Source: DATKCN01 sp035513175
GTDB lineage: Bacteria > Chloroflexota > Chloroflexia > Thermomicrobiales > CFX8
Length of the DNA stretch: 29,056 nucleotides
Direction of reading: 5' to 3'
Assembly: GCA_035513175.1 (NCBI GenBank)
Contig: DATKCN010000187.1
Coordinates: 1-29,056, forward strand
Part shown: one piece after another, positions 14,958 to 22,491 of the stretch
Layout of the letters: each line of letters opens with the position of its first letter
Position numbering within the stretch: position 1 is the first letter of the stretch
Translations under genes and position numbers: made by a program
Notes under the pieces: generated by a model
What the model saw: the letters and a program-made list of their open reading frames with translations, nothing else
Told to the model about the DNA's origin: nothing
Database searches by the model: none

Positions 14958-15953
14958 GTGACAGACACGCACGGCATCGCGATATTGGGGCTCGGGACAA
15001 TTGGCGGCGCGGTTGCGAGCGCCCTCGTTAAGGACACGGAGCGCATCGAGCGGTCGAGCGGGCTGACGCTGTCGTTCGTCGGCGGTCTCGCACGCTCGAC
15101 GGCTGCGGCGGCACGCTTGGGTCTAGATCCCGCACTCGTTACGACGGATGGACAGCGGCTGGTCGACGACACTCGAGTCCATGTCGTCGTAGAGGCGTTG
15201 GGAGGCGAACAGCCCGCTGTCGATCTCATGTGCCGCGCGCTTGCGTCCGGCAAGCACGTCGTCACCGCCAACAAGGAGGCGGTAGCGAAGCACCTGCCCG
15301 CGATCGTTGCGGCGGCCCGTTCCGGGAACGCAGGATTCCTGTGCGAAGCAAGCGTCGGCGGGGGAATTCCGCTAATTGTTTCGCTTCGTCAGATTCTGGC
15401 CACCAATCGCGTTGAGCGAATTCGCGGCATCGTCAATGGCACGACCAACTTCATTCTCTCGAAGATGGACTCCGAAGGCGCGGATTACGCGACGACGCTG
15501 GCGGAAGCTCAGCAGCTCGGCTACGCGGAACCCGACCCGACCGCCGATGTCGAAGGCTTCGACGCCTCGTACAAGCTTGCAATATTGGCGTCGCTGATGC
15601 TTGGTCGCCACGTGCATCCGGACGAGATCGAGCGCACGGGGATCAGTGGCGTCACGGCCGCCGACATTGCCGGCGCACAGGCGCGTGGCGGCACGATTCG
15701 ACTGATCGCGTCCGCCGATCGCGACGGCGACAGAGCGCGGCTTCGTGTGGCGCCGACCTTCATCCCCGGCGACGACATGCTGTCACGTGTCGTGCGCAAC
15801 TTCAACGCGATCGAGATCGTCGGCGACCGCGTCGGTCCGGTGCTGCTGCACGGACAGGGCGCCGGGCCGGCTCCGACTTCCAGCGCCATGTTGTCGGATG
15901 TAATCGAGGTGATTCGAACCGGAGCTCGCGCGACGCCTCGCCTGAGTTCGTGA
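14958..15953 (+). CDS. hom: homoserine dehydrogenase without ACT domain
   Basis: Homoserine dehydrogenase reduces aspartate semialdehyde (made by the divergent asd product) to homoserine, the substrate of MetX encoded just downstream on the other strand. The 331-residue protein has the Rossmann motif GLGTIGG (near residue 11), VTANKEAVAKHLPAI, the catalytic region ASVGGGIPLIVSLR, GIVNGTTNFILSKM, and the substrate-site segment ADVEGFDASYKLAILASLMLG with the conserved Asp and Lys. It ends near residue 331, so the C-terminal ACT domain that gives threonine feedback in many longer enzymes is absent. GTG 14958 has GGAAGG 9 nt upstream. The gene ends 33 bp from the convergent metX gene. Allosteric control of this step may therefore rest elsewhere, for example on aspartokinase. 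Confidence 0.95.
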   Translation: MTDTHGIAILGLGTIGGAVASALVKDTERIERSSGLTLSFVGGLARSTAAAARLGLDPALVTTDGQRLVDDTRVHVVVEALGGEQPAVDLMCRALASGKHVVTANKEAVAKHLPAIVAAARSGNAGFLCEASVGGGIPLIVSLRQILATNRVERIRGIVNGTTNFILSKMDSEGADYATTLAEAQQLGYAEPDPTADVEGFDASYKLAILASLMLGRHVHPDEIERTGISGVTAADIAGAQARGGTIRLIASADRDGDRARLRVAPTFIPGDDMLSRVVRNFNAIEIVGDRVGPVLLHGQGAGPAPTSSAMLSDVIEVIRTGARATPRLSS

Positions 15954-15986
15954 TCGATTGCGATGCGTGCTCGCCAGTTGGCTGTG

Positions 15987-17144
15987 CTAATCCGCCGCGA
16001 CCCGCGCGGGACTCTGAGCAAGGCCGATGCCTTCCCGCAGGATATCGTCGAGCCGCTCAAACTCCTTCAGAAATGCGTCGTGCCCGTGTGGTGAGTCGAG
16101 TTCCCAGTAGCGTGCCGTCCCACCAGTTTTCAGGATCGCGTTAGCGGACATCTCGACGTGGCGCGGGGGGAACAGGATGTCCGTTCGCACCCCGATCAGT
16201 AGTGTTTCGGCCGAAATCCGAGCGGAGGCCGGCAGCTCGCCGCCACGGCCGCGTCCGATGTCGTGACTGTCCATCGCACGTGTCAGATAGAGGTACGAGT
16301 TCGCGTCAAAGCGGGAGGCAAGCTTGTCGCCCTGATAGTGCAGGTACCCTTCGATGTCGTAGTAGCCCTGGAACTCGGGCCATGCCGTGTATCGCGCGTC
16401 CGAGCTGCGGTCAAACCGCATTGTCATTGACTCGTCGGACTGAAACGTGATCATGCCCGCCATGCGGGCCAGCGCGATTCCAGACTCCGGCGCGTCTTCG
16501 TCGCTGTACTCGCCTCCTCGCCAGCGGGGATCAAGCATGATCGCTCGACGCTGCAGCTCGTTGTAGGCGATGCCCTGGGCGTGAAAGCGCGATGACGCGG
16601 CCACCACCACCGCGCGCTCGACGCGCTCCGGTGCCGAGGCAGCCAGCTCGAGCACCTGCATGCCCCCAAGCGAGCCACCGATAGCGCATTGCAGCCGTTC
16701 GATACCGAGGCGATCGATCAGCCGAAGCTGCGCCTCCACCAGGTCGCGTACTGTCAGCATCGGGAGACGCAGGTTGTAGCGCTTCCCGTCGGTCCCGAGG
16801 CTGCGCGGACCCGTCGAGCCGTAGCACGACCCAGGGGCGTTGGCGCAGACAACGAAGTGATGATCGGTGTCGATTGGGCGTCCGCTGCCGATCAGCGGCT
16901 CCCACCAGCCCTGGCGATCGCCGGGAACCTCGGGGTGGCTGGCGGCGTGCGCATCTCCTGTCAGCGCATGGAAGACGAGCACGACATTGTCGCGCTCGGG
17001 GGACAGTGTGCCCCACGTTTCGTACGCGAGCGTCATGTTCGGAATCACCGCGCCGCTCTCGGTGACGAAGGGGTCGTCGTGCGCAGCGACAATCTCATAG
17101 CGGGTCGAGGCGCTGGGTACCCAGCGGTTGTGATGCGCGCTCAT
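15987..17144 (-). CDS. metX: homoserine O-acyltransferase (MetX)
   Basis: MetX activates homoserine by acylation, usually from acetyl-CoA, for methionine synthesis. The 385-residue alpha/beta-hydrolase has NMTLAYETWGTLSPERDNVVLVFHALTGDAHAA, APGSCYGSTGPRSL, the nucleophile elbow AIGGSLGGMQ (Ser158), the acid-residue region GVRTDILFPP and the catalytic histidine in DSPHGHDAF. Some MetX-fold enzymes use succinyl-CoA; I cannot settle this by eye. ATG 17144 (MSAHHNRW) fits the family N-terminus and has GGGAGGCAGG upstream; the frame is open to 17291 but that extension looks non-coding. A SAM-I riboswitch with a terminator lies about 500 nt upstream on the same strand (17601-17751), so methionine-derived SAM should repress this gene. 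No metY sulfhydrylase is in view. Confidence 0.95.
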   Translation of the reverse strand: MSAHHNRWVPSASTRYEIVAAHDDPFVTESGAVIPNMTLAYETWGTLSPERDNVVLVFHALTGDAHAASHPEVPGDRQGWWEPLIGSGRPIDTDHHFVVCANAPGSCYGSTGPRSLGTDGKRYNLRLPMLTVRDLVEAQLRLIDRLGIERLQCAIGGSLGGMQVLELAASAPERVERAVVVAASSRFHAQGIAYNELQRRAIMLDPRWRGGEYSDEDAPESGIALARMAGMITFQSDESMTMRFDRSSDARYTAWPEFQGYYDIEGYLHYQGDKLASRFDANSYLYLTRAMDSHDIGRGRGGELPASARISAETLLIGVRTDILFPPRHVEMSANAILKTGGTARYWELDSPHGHDAFLKEFERLDDILREGIGLAQSPARVAAD

Positions 17145-17600
17145 TGTCAGAAGTCCTGCCTCCCGGTCGCAGCGTGTTGCTCGTCTGTCTGCTGGAAGCG
17201 AGCGGCCCAGAGTTGACCAACCCACCGGCACGGACGCCGCCTGCTCCCGGCGGGGACGGGCGTTGCCCGAGTCCCCACCCCGCTTCACCATCGCCTTGCG
17301 ATGACGGCCTCACGGCCCGATCGCGGATGAATGCGCTCGGGCTCCGGCCTGAATAACGGGGCCATTCCGGCAATGCTTACCGTCTGCAGGTATGCGGCAG
17401 CTACAGCGCACTCGCGGAGCGATCTCGCGTGAGTGCCACTGCTATTGAAGCGCGCCAGCGCGGTTCAGCACGCGGCTCGGAGGTCATATTCGACGGGTGT
17501 CCGGCGCCGCCATCGCACCATACAGGCGGCTCTCTGGCCCAGAACGGTTCGCCTACTCGTCCTCGTCATTGCCGTTCTCTGCCCTGCGCCGGAGAGGAGA
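17145..17600 (-). other. long untranslated stretch between SAM-I terminator and metX
   Basis: About 456 nt separate the riboswitch terminator from metX. I find no credible gene on either strand. On the RNA of the minus strand there is a very stable hairpin at 17252-17276 (GGGGAC / GTCCCC plus GGGC / GCCC) and a small one, CATCGC / GCGATG, near 17300. Neither has a U-tract. The region may be an extended leader with a second regulatory layer, or a decayed gene between the riboswitch and metX. Confidence 0.45.
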
Positions 17601-17634
17601 AACAGAAACAACAACACCACCGCAAAGGGTGGTG
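17601..17634 (-). terminator. terminator of the SAM-I riboswitch
   Basis: On the minus strand CACCACC / GGTGGTG (7 bp, loop of six) is followed by a T-rich tail, TTGTTGTTTCTGTT. It lies 15 nt downstream of the riboswitch P1 stem, the standard place for the expression-platform terminator. Confidence 0.78.
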
Positions 17635-17649
17635 GATGCCTGTTCAATT

Positions 17650-17751
17650 CGCTCATCTTGCGGAACCATGTCCGCCGGAATTGGCACCAGGCGCTACGCG
17701 CTGGTTGCCGGGCTTCTAAGGGCCGATTCCCTCCACCACTCTGGATGAGCG
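17650..17751 (-). promoter_or_regulatory. SAM-I (S-box) riboswitch
   Basis: The minus strand shows the whole class I SAM aptamer. P1 is CGCTCATC (17744-17751) pairing with GATGAGCG (17650-17657). After GTGGTGGAGGGAAUCGGCCC comes TTAGAAGCCCGGCAACC, the kink-turn and pseudoknot core of the family, then P3 (CCTGGTGCCAATTCC region) and P4 (GGCGGACATGGTTCCGC), closing on P1. A terminator follows directly. SAM binding should favour the terminator and switch off the downstream metX gene. A promoter with TTGACA lies just upstream. Identification is from motif recognition, and is strong. Confidence 0.93.
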
Positions 17752-17777
17752 CAGGGTCTATTCAGTTGTTGACCGAG

Positions 17778-17807
17778 ACCATAACAGCAATGCGCCTTGC
17801 ATGTCAA
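17778..17807 (-). promoter_or_regulatory. promoter of the SAM-I/metX transcript
   Basis: TTGACA (17802-17807), an 18-bp spacer and TATGGT (17778-17783) on the minus strand predict a start near 17771, about 20 nt before riboswitch stem P1 and about 627 nt before metX. Confidence 0.7.
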
Positions 17808-17849
17808 CCGAACGGAGACACAGCAGCAGTCAGCGCGAGACTGCCCCTG

Positions 17850-18548
17850 CTAGCAAGGCGGCAACCTCGCTGGTTGCTGTGGTTCGTCGGTAGACACCGA
17901 AGGTCGTTCTGTCCTGGACGGCGCGGCTCGCGCGGGCACGGCATGTTCGGGGACGAGCACCGCGAAGCCATCCGCGAGATCGTAGAAGATCGCGCAGCGC
18001 GGCTGGCGGATGATGCGCCACGACATCCAGAGATCGCCGATCGCCCCACCGGCGTTGATTACGGCAAAGAAAACGAACCAGCCGGCGATCGAGTCGAACC
18101 GCGCCGCCACGACAACACACGCGATCGTCAGTACAACAAGAGGAGCGAGCCCGACAAACAGATACGGCACGCGACGTAGCGGTTCATGAAACGTCGTGTA
18201 TGCAAACCCCGGTCCAATGCCGTAGGAGGGACGCGTCCGGCAGACGACGGCGGCCATCCCATGGATCGCCTCGTGAACCACCGGCACAAGGATCAACCCT
18301 ACGAACGCGCCTCCGACAATGGTCCACATGCTGAACGTCACGGAGTAATCCGACCGACCGCCTGACAGGCGAACCGCGGCGACGACAAGATACGCCCAGA
18401 ACGGGATGAGCACGAATCCGGTAATCGCGCCGGTGGCGATATTGAAGCGCTCGTGACTCGCCAGCACGTGTCCGGGCGTGACCGGCGCCGAGACGCGCGG
18501 CGGATCGCCGATCCACGGCTTCATGCGCGCGGGGTCGATATGAAGCAC
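17850..18548 (-). CDS. membrane zinc metalloprotease-like protein, DUF3267 type
   Basis: The 232-residue product has four to five membrane segments: about residues 40-61, 75-97, 123-142, 148-165 and 170-185. The second carries HEAIH (residues 92-96, VPVVHEAIHGMAA), a HExxH zinc-protease motif placed at the membrane face. This matches the DUF3267 family of putative membrane metalloproteases. The C-terminal ~45 residues are Arg/Pro-rich and probably cytoplasmic. GTG 18548 is chosen because GGAAGAGAG lies 5-8 nt upstream; ATG 18524 has no such site. An extended -10 element (TGCTACGAT) at 18610-18618 would drive it, overlapping the region of the divergent selB promoter. Substrate unknown; no site-2-protease NPDG-like motif is visible, so regulated proteolysis is not claimed. 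Confidence 0.72.
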   Translation of the reverse strand: MLHIDPARMKPWIGDPPRVSAPVTPGHVLASHERFNIATGAITGFVLIPFWAYLVVAAVRLSGGRSDYSVTFSMWTIVGGAFVGLILVPVVHEAIHGMAAVVCRTRPSYGIGPGFAYTTFHEPLRRVPYLFVGLAPLVVLTIACVVVAARFDSIAGWFVFFAVINAGGAIGDLWMSWRIIRQPRCAIFYDLADGFAVLVPEHAVPARAAPSRTERPSVSTDEPQQPARLPPC

Positions 18549-18609
18549 ATCCGACTCTCTTCCGCGTGTCGATGACAGACGCGAGCGTTCGTTTCCGGCG
18601 CCACGTTCA

Positions 18610-18646
18610 ATCGTAGCAGGGAGGCGCATCGGGCCATTGCTATACT
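18610..18646. promoter_or_regulatory. back-to-back extended -10 promoters of the metalloprotease gene and selB
   Basis: On the plus strand TGCTATACT (18638-18646) is an extended -10 element 39 bp before selB. On the minus strand TGCTACGAT (18610-18618) is an extended -10 element 61 bp before the metalloprotease start. The two face away from each other across about 20 bp, so the polymerases would compete for this DNA. No good -35 hexamers are seen, as is common with extended -10 promoters. Confidence 0.52.
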
Positions 18647-18685
18647 CACGGACAGCGTCGGCTTCGAGGCGGAGCGCGCGAGTGG

Positions 18686-20644
18686 ATGTGCAACGTGGCA
18701 ACCACCAGTGACATGAAGTCTCCTCACCTGAATGTGCAGGACGACCGGCGAACCTGGGTCGTCGGCACTGCCGGTCACGTGGATCATGGCAAGTCGACGC
18801 TCGTTAAGGCGCTGACCGGCATCGATCCGGACCGGCTCAAGGAAGAGCGCGAGCGCGAAATGACGATCGATCTTGGGTTCGCCTGGCTTTCACTGCCGGG
18901 CGGCGCGACGGTCAGTGTCGTCGATGTGCCAGGACACGAGCGCTTCATCAAGAACATGCTGTCAGGCGTTGGCGGCATCGACGCGGCGCTGCTTGTGATC
19001 GCGGCGGACGAGGGTCCCATGCCGCAGACCGCCGAACATCTGGCGATTCTCGACCTGCTGGAGATCGAGCGTGTCATCGTCGTGCTCACGAAGCGCGACC
19101 TGGTCGACGATGACTGGCTTGAGCTGGTGACGGAAGAGACACGCGAGCGACTCGCCGGCGCCGTGTTCGCCGGCGCGGACATCGTGCCAGTTTCAGCGCT
19201 GACGGGCGTCGGGCTTGACGGTCTCAAGCTCGCCCTCGAATCAGAGCTGCGGTCGATGCCGGAACGTCCGACTGGCAGTCGCCCGCGCCTGCCGGTTGAC
19301 CGCGCGTTCACCGTTGCGGGGTTTGGGACGGTTGTAACTGGGACGTTGTTGGATGGGCCGCTGGAATCGGGTCAGGAGCTAGAGCTGCTGCCGTCCCGAG
19401 CCCGGGCACGGGTGCGCGGTCTACAGAGTCACGGACGCAAGACACACCGCGCGGAACCGGGCGCGCGCACGGCGGTCAACCTGAGCGGCATCGAGCGCGA
19501 TGTGATTCAGCGGGGCGACGTGCTCACTTCGCCCGGCTGGCTCAGCGGAACCAGACTCCTCGATGTGCGGCTGCGCATGGTCGCCGACGTGCCCGGCCCA
19601 TTGGGGCAGAACGATCAGGTCGATGTGTTCGTCGGAGCCGCCGAGTCGATCGGCAACGTGACACTTCTTGACGCCGATCGCCTGCTGCCCGGAGAAGAGG
19701 GATGGGTCCAGATCCGCCTGGCGCGCGAGATCGCGGCCGTCGCCGGGGATAGGTTGATCGTGCGCCGCCCCTCGCCCAGCGTCACCATCGGCGGCGGGCG
19801 GATAATTGACCCTCACCCGCGGCGTCACCGGCGCTTCAGGCAGGAAGTCATAGCGTCGCTCGCAACCCGGGCGACGGGCGACCCCAAGGATCGGACACTC
19901 CACTTTCTCGCTGCCGGACCCCGGGACCTGAGAGAGATCGGCGAACAACTTGACATCCGCCTGGTTGACACTCACGAGCTCATCTCTCAGCTCGTCGCGA
20001 CCGGGGGGCTCGTCGCGCTGGGACCTGATTCGTCAGGGTCACTGGGGCCGAACCGGCTGATAGCGCGACGAGACCTCGTCGACCGGACCCGCGACGACAT
20101 TGTCATGATGTTGGAAGACTTCCATCGCCGACAGCCGTTGCGCCGGGGCATGCCGAAGGAGGAGATCAAGCGCAGGCTCCACGCGAGCGCGCGCGTCTTC
20201 GACGCGTTGACGCTCACGTTCGTCGCGACTGGCGCGGTCGCGGATCTCGGCAGTCTGCTCGCGCTGCCCGGACATTCCATCGAGCTGTCACCAACGGAGC
20301 AGGACGCGGCGGATCGCTTCACCAGAGCGCTGGCGGAACAGCCCCACTCGCCACCCGCTCCGGACGGATATGGACTCGGGCCGGACATCCTCATTGCGCT
20401 CGCCGACATGGGGCGAATCGTTCGGCTCCCCGACAACGTCGTCTTCGGCGCCGAGCAGCTGGCGGCCATTCAACGCGAGACGCTGACGATCATTGAGAAG
20501 CAGGGCAGCATCACGCTTGCACAGTTCAGAGACCACTTCGGCAGCAGCCGGAAGTACGCGCAGGCTGTGCTCGAGCACTTCGACCAGCAGCGAGTTACGA
20601 GGCGCGTCGGCGACGCGCGGGTGCGCGGGTCCGCAGCCGGGTGA
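18686..20644 (+). CDS. selB: selenocysteine-specific translation elongation factor SelB
   Basis: SelB is the EF-Tu-like GTPase that carries Sec-tRNA to UGA codons followed by a SECIS hairpin. The 652-residue protein has G1 GHVDHGKST (residues 30-38), the switch region EREREMTIDLGFAWL, G3 DVPGHE (80-85) and G4 in the SelB form LTKRD (134-138). Domains II and III follow (VDRAFTVAGFGTVVTGTLL; GRKTHRAEPGARTAVNLSGI). The last ~250 residues form winged-helix repeats that bind the SECIS RNA (for example EKQGSITLAQFRDHFGSSRKYA). ATG 18686 has GGAGCG about 10 nt upstream. selA, selD and tRNA-Sec are not in this window. The stop overlaps the PIG-L gene start (GTGA). Presence implies the organism can decode Sec, but no selenoprotein gene was recognised here. 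Confidence 0.93.
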   Translation: MCNVATTSDMKSPHLNVQDDRRTWVVGTAGHVDHGKSTLVKALTGIDPDRLKEEREREMTIDLGFAWLSLPGGATVSVVDVPGHERFIKNMLSGVGGIDAALLVIAADEGPMPQTAEHLAILDLLEIERVIVVLTKRDLVDDDWLELVTEETRERLAGAVFAGADIVPVSALTGVGLDGLKLALESELRSMPERPTGSRPRLPVDRAFTVAGFGTVVTGTLLDGPLESGQELELLPSRARARVRGLQSHGRKTHRAEPGARTAVNLSGIERDVIQRGDVLTSPGWLSGTRLLDVRLRMVADVPGPLGQNDQVDVFVGAAESIGNVTLLDADRLLPGEEGWVQIRLAREIAAVAGDRLIVRRPSPSVTIGGGRIIDPHPRRHRRFRQEVIASLATRATGDPKDRTLHFLAAGPRDLREIGEQLDIRLVDTHELISQLVATGGLVALGPDSSGSLGPNRLIARRDLVDRTRDDIVMMLEDFHRRQPLRRGMPKEEIKRRLHASARVFDALTLTFVATGAVADLGSLLALPGHSIELSPTEQDAADRFTRALAEQPHSPPAPDGYGLGPDILIALADMGRIVRLPDNVVFGAEQLAAIQRETLTIIEKQGSITLAQFRDHFGSSRKYAQAVLEHFDQQRVTRRVGDARVRGSAAG

Positions 20645-21468
20645 GCGCCGCTGAAGACGAGAGCGTAACCAGCCAGATCTTTGTCGCGCCGCATTCCGAT
20701 GACGTGGCCCTGTCGTGTGGCGGAGCGGTCGCGCTGGCAGCAAAAAGCGGGACGCCAACGATCGTCACCCTCTTTGCGGGGCGTCCGTCGGGACCCGTCG
20801 GAGAGTTTGCGCGGCTTCAGCACGAGCGGTGGGGTCTGGCCGACGACGAGGTGTTCGAGCGCCGCCGCCGCGAAGACCGATGCGCGGCGTCGGCGCTCGG
20901 CCCGTCCGTGCGCGTCTCGTGGCTCGACTACCTGGACGCGATCTACCGCGATCCCCGATACTCGTTCGAGGACGCGCTGTTTGGAGAACTTGCCATTGAC
21001 GATCGCGCGCTCATCGCGCCAATTGCCGATGCCCTCGCATTGACGGGGGCAGGGGAGTTCGTCGTACCGGTGGCAATAGGGCATCACGTCGATCATCAGT
21101 TGGCGCACCTCGTCGGCGGAGCACTCGCGGCGCGAGGCTACGACGTCTGGGCGTACGAGGACATGCCGTATGCCCTGCTGGACCCGTCCCCCGCGAGTTC
21201 GGTAGGCGTCTTGGAAACGTCCAACAGGCGAATGATCGTCGTCGATGACGACGGGTTCGAGCGCAAGTGCCGGGCGATCGAGTGCTATGCGTCGCAGCTT
21301 CCGGTTATCTTCCGAGATGTGGGGGATTTCCGGGTGGCGCTCGATCGGCACGCTCGCGCGATCGGTGGATCCAGTCGGGTGGAGGTTCAGTGGCGATTGA
21401 CATCCCGTGGGTTTCAACCGTACGGGAACGATATCCGGCCGTCTGCGCCGGTTCGCGAAAATGTGTGA
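20641..21468 (+). CDS. PIG-L (LmbE-like) family deacetylase
   Basis: PIG-L enzymes are zinc-dependent N-deacetylases acting on N-acetylglucosamine-type sugars in lipids, thiols or natural products. The 275-residue product has the metal-binding motif as APHSDDVALSCGG (residues 16-28), the variant with P-H-S-D-D instead of the common A-H-P-D-D, and the second histidine motif GHHVDHQLAH in mid-protein. RRREDRCAASALG lies between them, as in the family. The C-terminal part holds YASQLPVIFRD and ends in a short basic tail. There is no signal peptide or membrane segment. It begins at GTG 20641, overlapping the selB stop by 4 bp, so the two genes are coupled, though no functional link to selenium is evident. 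The natural substrate cannot be read from sequence; bacillithiol, mycothiol or cell-surface sugar pathways are all possible. Confidence 0.88.
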   Translation: MSAAEDESVTSQIFVAPHSDDVALSCGGAVALAAKSGTPTIVTLFAGRPSGPVGEFARLQHERWGLADDEVFERRRREDRCAASALGPSVRVSWLDYLDAIYRDPRYSFEDALFGELAIDDRALIAPIADALALTGAGEFVVPVAIGHHVDHQLAHLVGGALAARGYDVWAYEDMPYALLDPSPASSVGVLETSNRRMIVVDDDGFERKCRAIECYASQLPVIFRDVGDFRVALDRHARAIGGSSRVEVQWRLTSRGFQPYGNDIRPSAPVRENV

Positions 21469-21479
21469 CCTCAGTCACA
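21464..21479. promoter_or_regulatory. CRP/FNR-type palindrome upstream of J-domain gene
   Basis: TGTGA, six bases, TCACA is an exact match to the consensus half-sites of a CRP operator. It overlaps the PIG-L stop codon. A CACAAT -10-like hexamer (21503-21508) would put transcription near 21515, so the site would be centred about 43 bp upstream, close to the class II activator position. No regulator gene is in the window. Confidence 0.5.
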
Positions 21480-21582
21480 GGCGCGCTTGAGCGTCTTCGG
21501 GGCACAATTGAACGGTGACGGGCCGCGTCGAACGACACGTGGTTTGGCGACGAGCGCGGCCTCGGAACACGCATTCGACACT

Positions 21583-22491
21583 ATGGAGCGACAGCGCGGG
21601 AACATGCCCTCAGGGATCGCACGCGTGCCGAAGTCGGATACTGACGCAGCGTCATCGGAAGCTGTCGAGTCACCCGAGGAGCGTCGCTTGCGTTCGCGGG
21701 TCGAGCGCCTGCGAGCTGAAGTGACCGGCGTGGGTGCGGAGCTCGAACAGGTGCGAGCTACCTTGAGCGCGTTCGAGGCGCGCTACGAAGCGCGCGTAGG
21801 CGTGCTGATCGTTGAGCTTGACCGCGTTAATCTCGAGATTGCCAAGACGAGCCGTAAGGTTGAGGCGCTCAACGCTGGCGTCCACACCTGGGAGCGCGTC
21901 AATCAGGTTGTCGAGCATGAGTTCGCTGCCGAGCAAAGGCGCGTCGAGCAGGAGCGCCGGGAAGCCTCCGGCGCCGGGCGACGCGCGTCGTCGCTCCCGG
22001 ACCCTCCGTCGCCAGATGTCGCGCGCGCGATCAAGGATCAGTACCGCAGGCTCGCGCGACGTTTTCATCCCGATGTCGCGATCACTGACGACCAGCGCGC
22101 CCACAACGAGACGGCCATGAAGCGCATCAATGAGGCGATGGCTGCGAACGATCTCGACATGCTCGGAATGCTCGAAGCTTCGCTGCCACGGCGCGGTCCA
22201 GACATGCCCAGCGGCTCCAGCAGGGCGCGGGTGCAGTGGGCGACCGCCGAAACTGCGCGCCTCGAACAGGCGCTGACCCGAGCGATCGGGCGCCTCGCCG
22301 CCATCAAGGCTTCCAGCGTATACGAGCTGTGGTCACGGGTTGAACGTGATCCCGGCATCCTCGACCGGCTCGCCGCGGAGATTTCAGGCGAGGTCGCGGT
22401 GGCCCGCATGCAGTTGCGAGCCGTCACCGGCGATCTGGAACGGCTGATCACGTCCCGAGCCGCCCATGACGAGCAGCGCGCCGGTGACTGA
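21583..22491 (+). CDS. coiled-coil protein with central J-domain-like segment
   Basis: The product (302 residues from ATG 21583) is mostly charged helix. Residues 31-128 form a long coiled coil (EERRLRSRVERLRAEVTGVG, then FEARYEARVGVLIVELDRVN). A short J-domain-like segment follows: DQYRRLARRFHPDVA with the HPD tripeptide at 162-164 and KRINEAMAANDL after it, as in helices II-III of DnaJ. A second helical region closes the protein. J domains stimulate Hsp70 ATPase; the HPD motif suggests this role, while the rest of DnaJ (G/F region, zinc fingers) is absent. The start is uncertain: ATG 21604 and an upstream TTG 21487 are also in frame, but the latter precedes the predicted transcription start. 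The 3' end overlaps the LRR gene by 26 bp, so the two are probably made together. Confidence 0.72.
   Translation: MERQRGNMPSGIARVPKSDTDAASSEAVESPEERRLRSRVERLRAEVTGVGAELEQVRATLSAFEARYEARVGVLIVELDRVNLEIAKTSRKVEALNAGVHTWERVNQVVEHEFAAEQRRVEQERREASGAGRRASSLPDPPSPDVARAIKDQYRRLARRFHPDVAITDDQRAHNETAMKRINEAMAANDLDMLGMLEASLPRRGPDMPSGSSRARVQWATAETARLEQALTRAIGRLAAIKASSVYELWSRVERDPGILDRLAAEISGEVAVARMQLRAVTGDLERLITSRAAHDEQRAGD

Noticed and set aside
17145..17291. N-terminal extension of metX to 17291
   Set aside because: The extra 49 residues are Arg/Gly-rich, unlike MetX, and ATG 17144 has the expected N-terminus with an upstream purine-rich site.
17465..17656. A 63-codon minus-strand frame with a hydrophobic start near the SAM-I terminator
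   Set aside because: It runs through the terminator and out of the riboswitch P1 stem, so its start would lie within the aptamer; no ribosome binding site.
18549..18685. tRNA-Sec gene next to selB
   Set aside because: No TTCGA-type T-loop, no acceptor pairing and no CCA end; the region is filled by two divergent promoters and ribosome binding sites.
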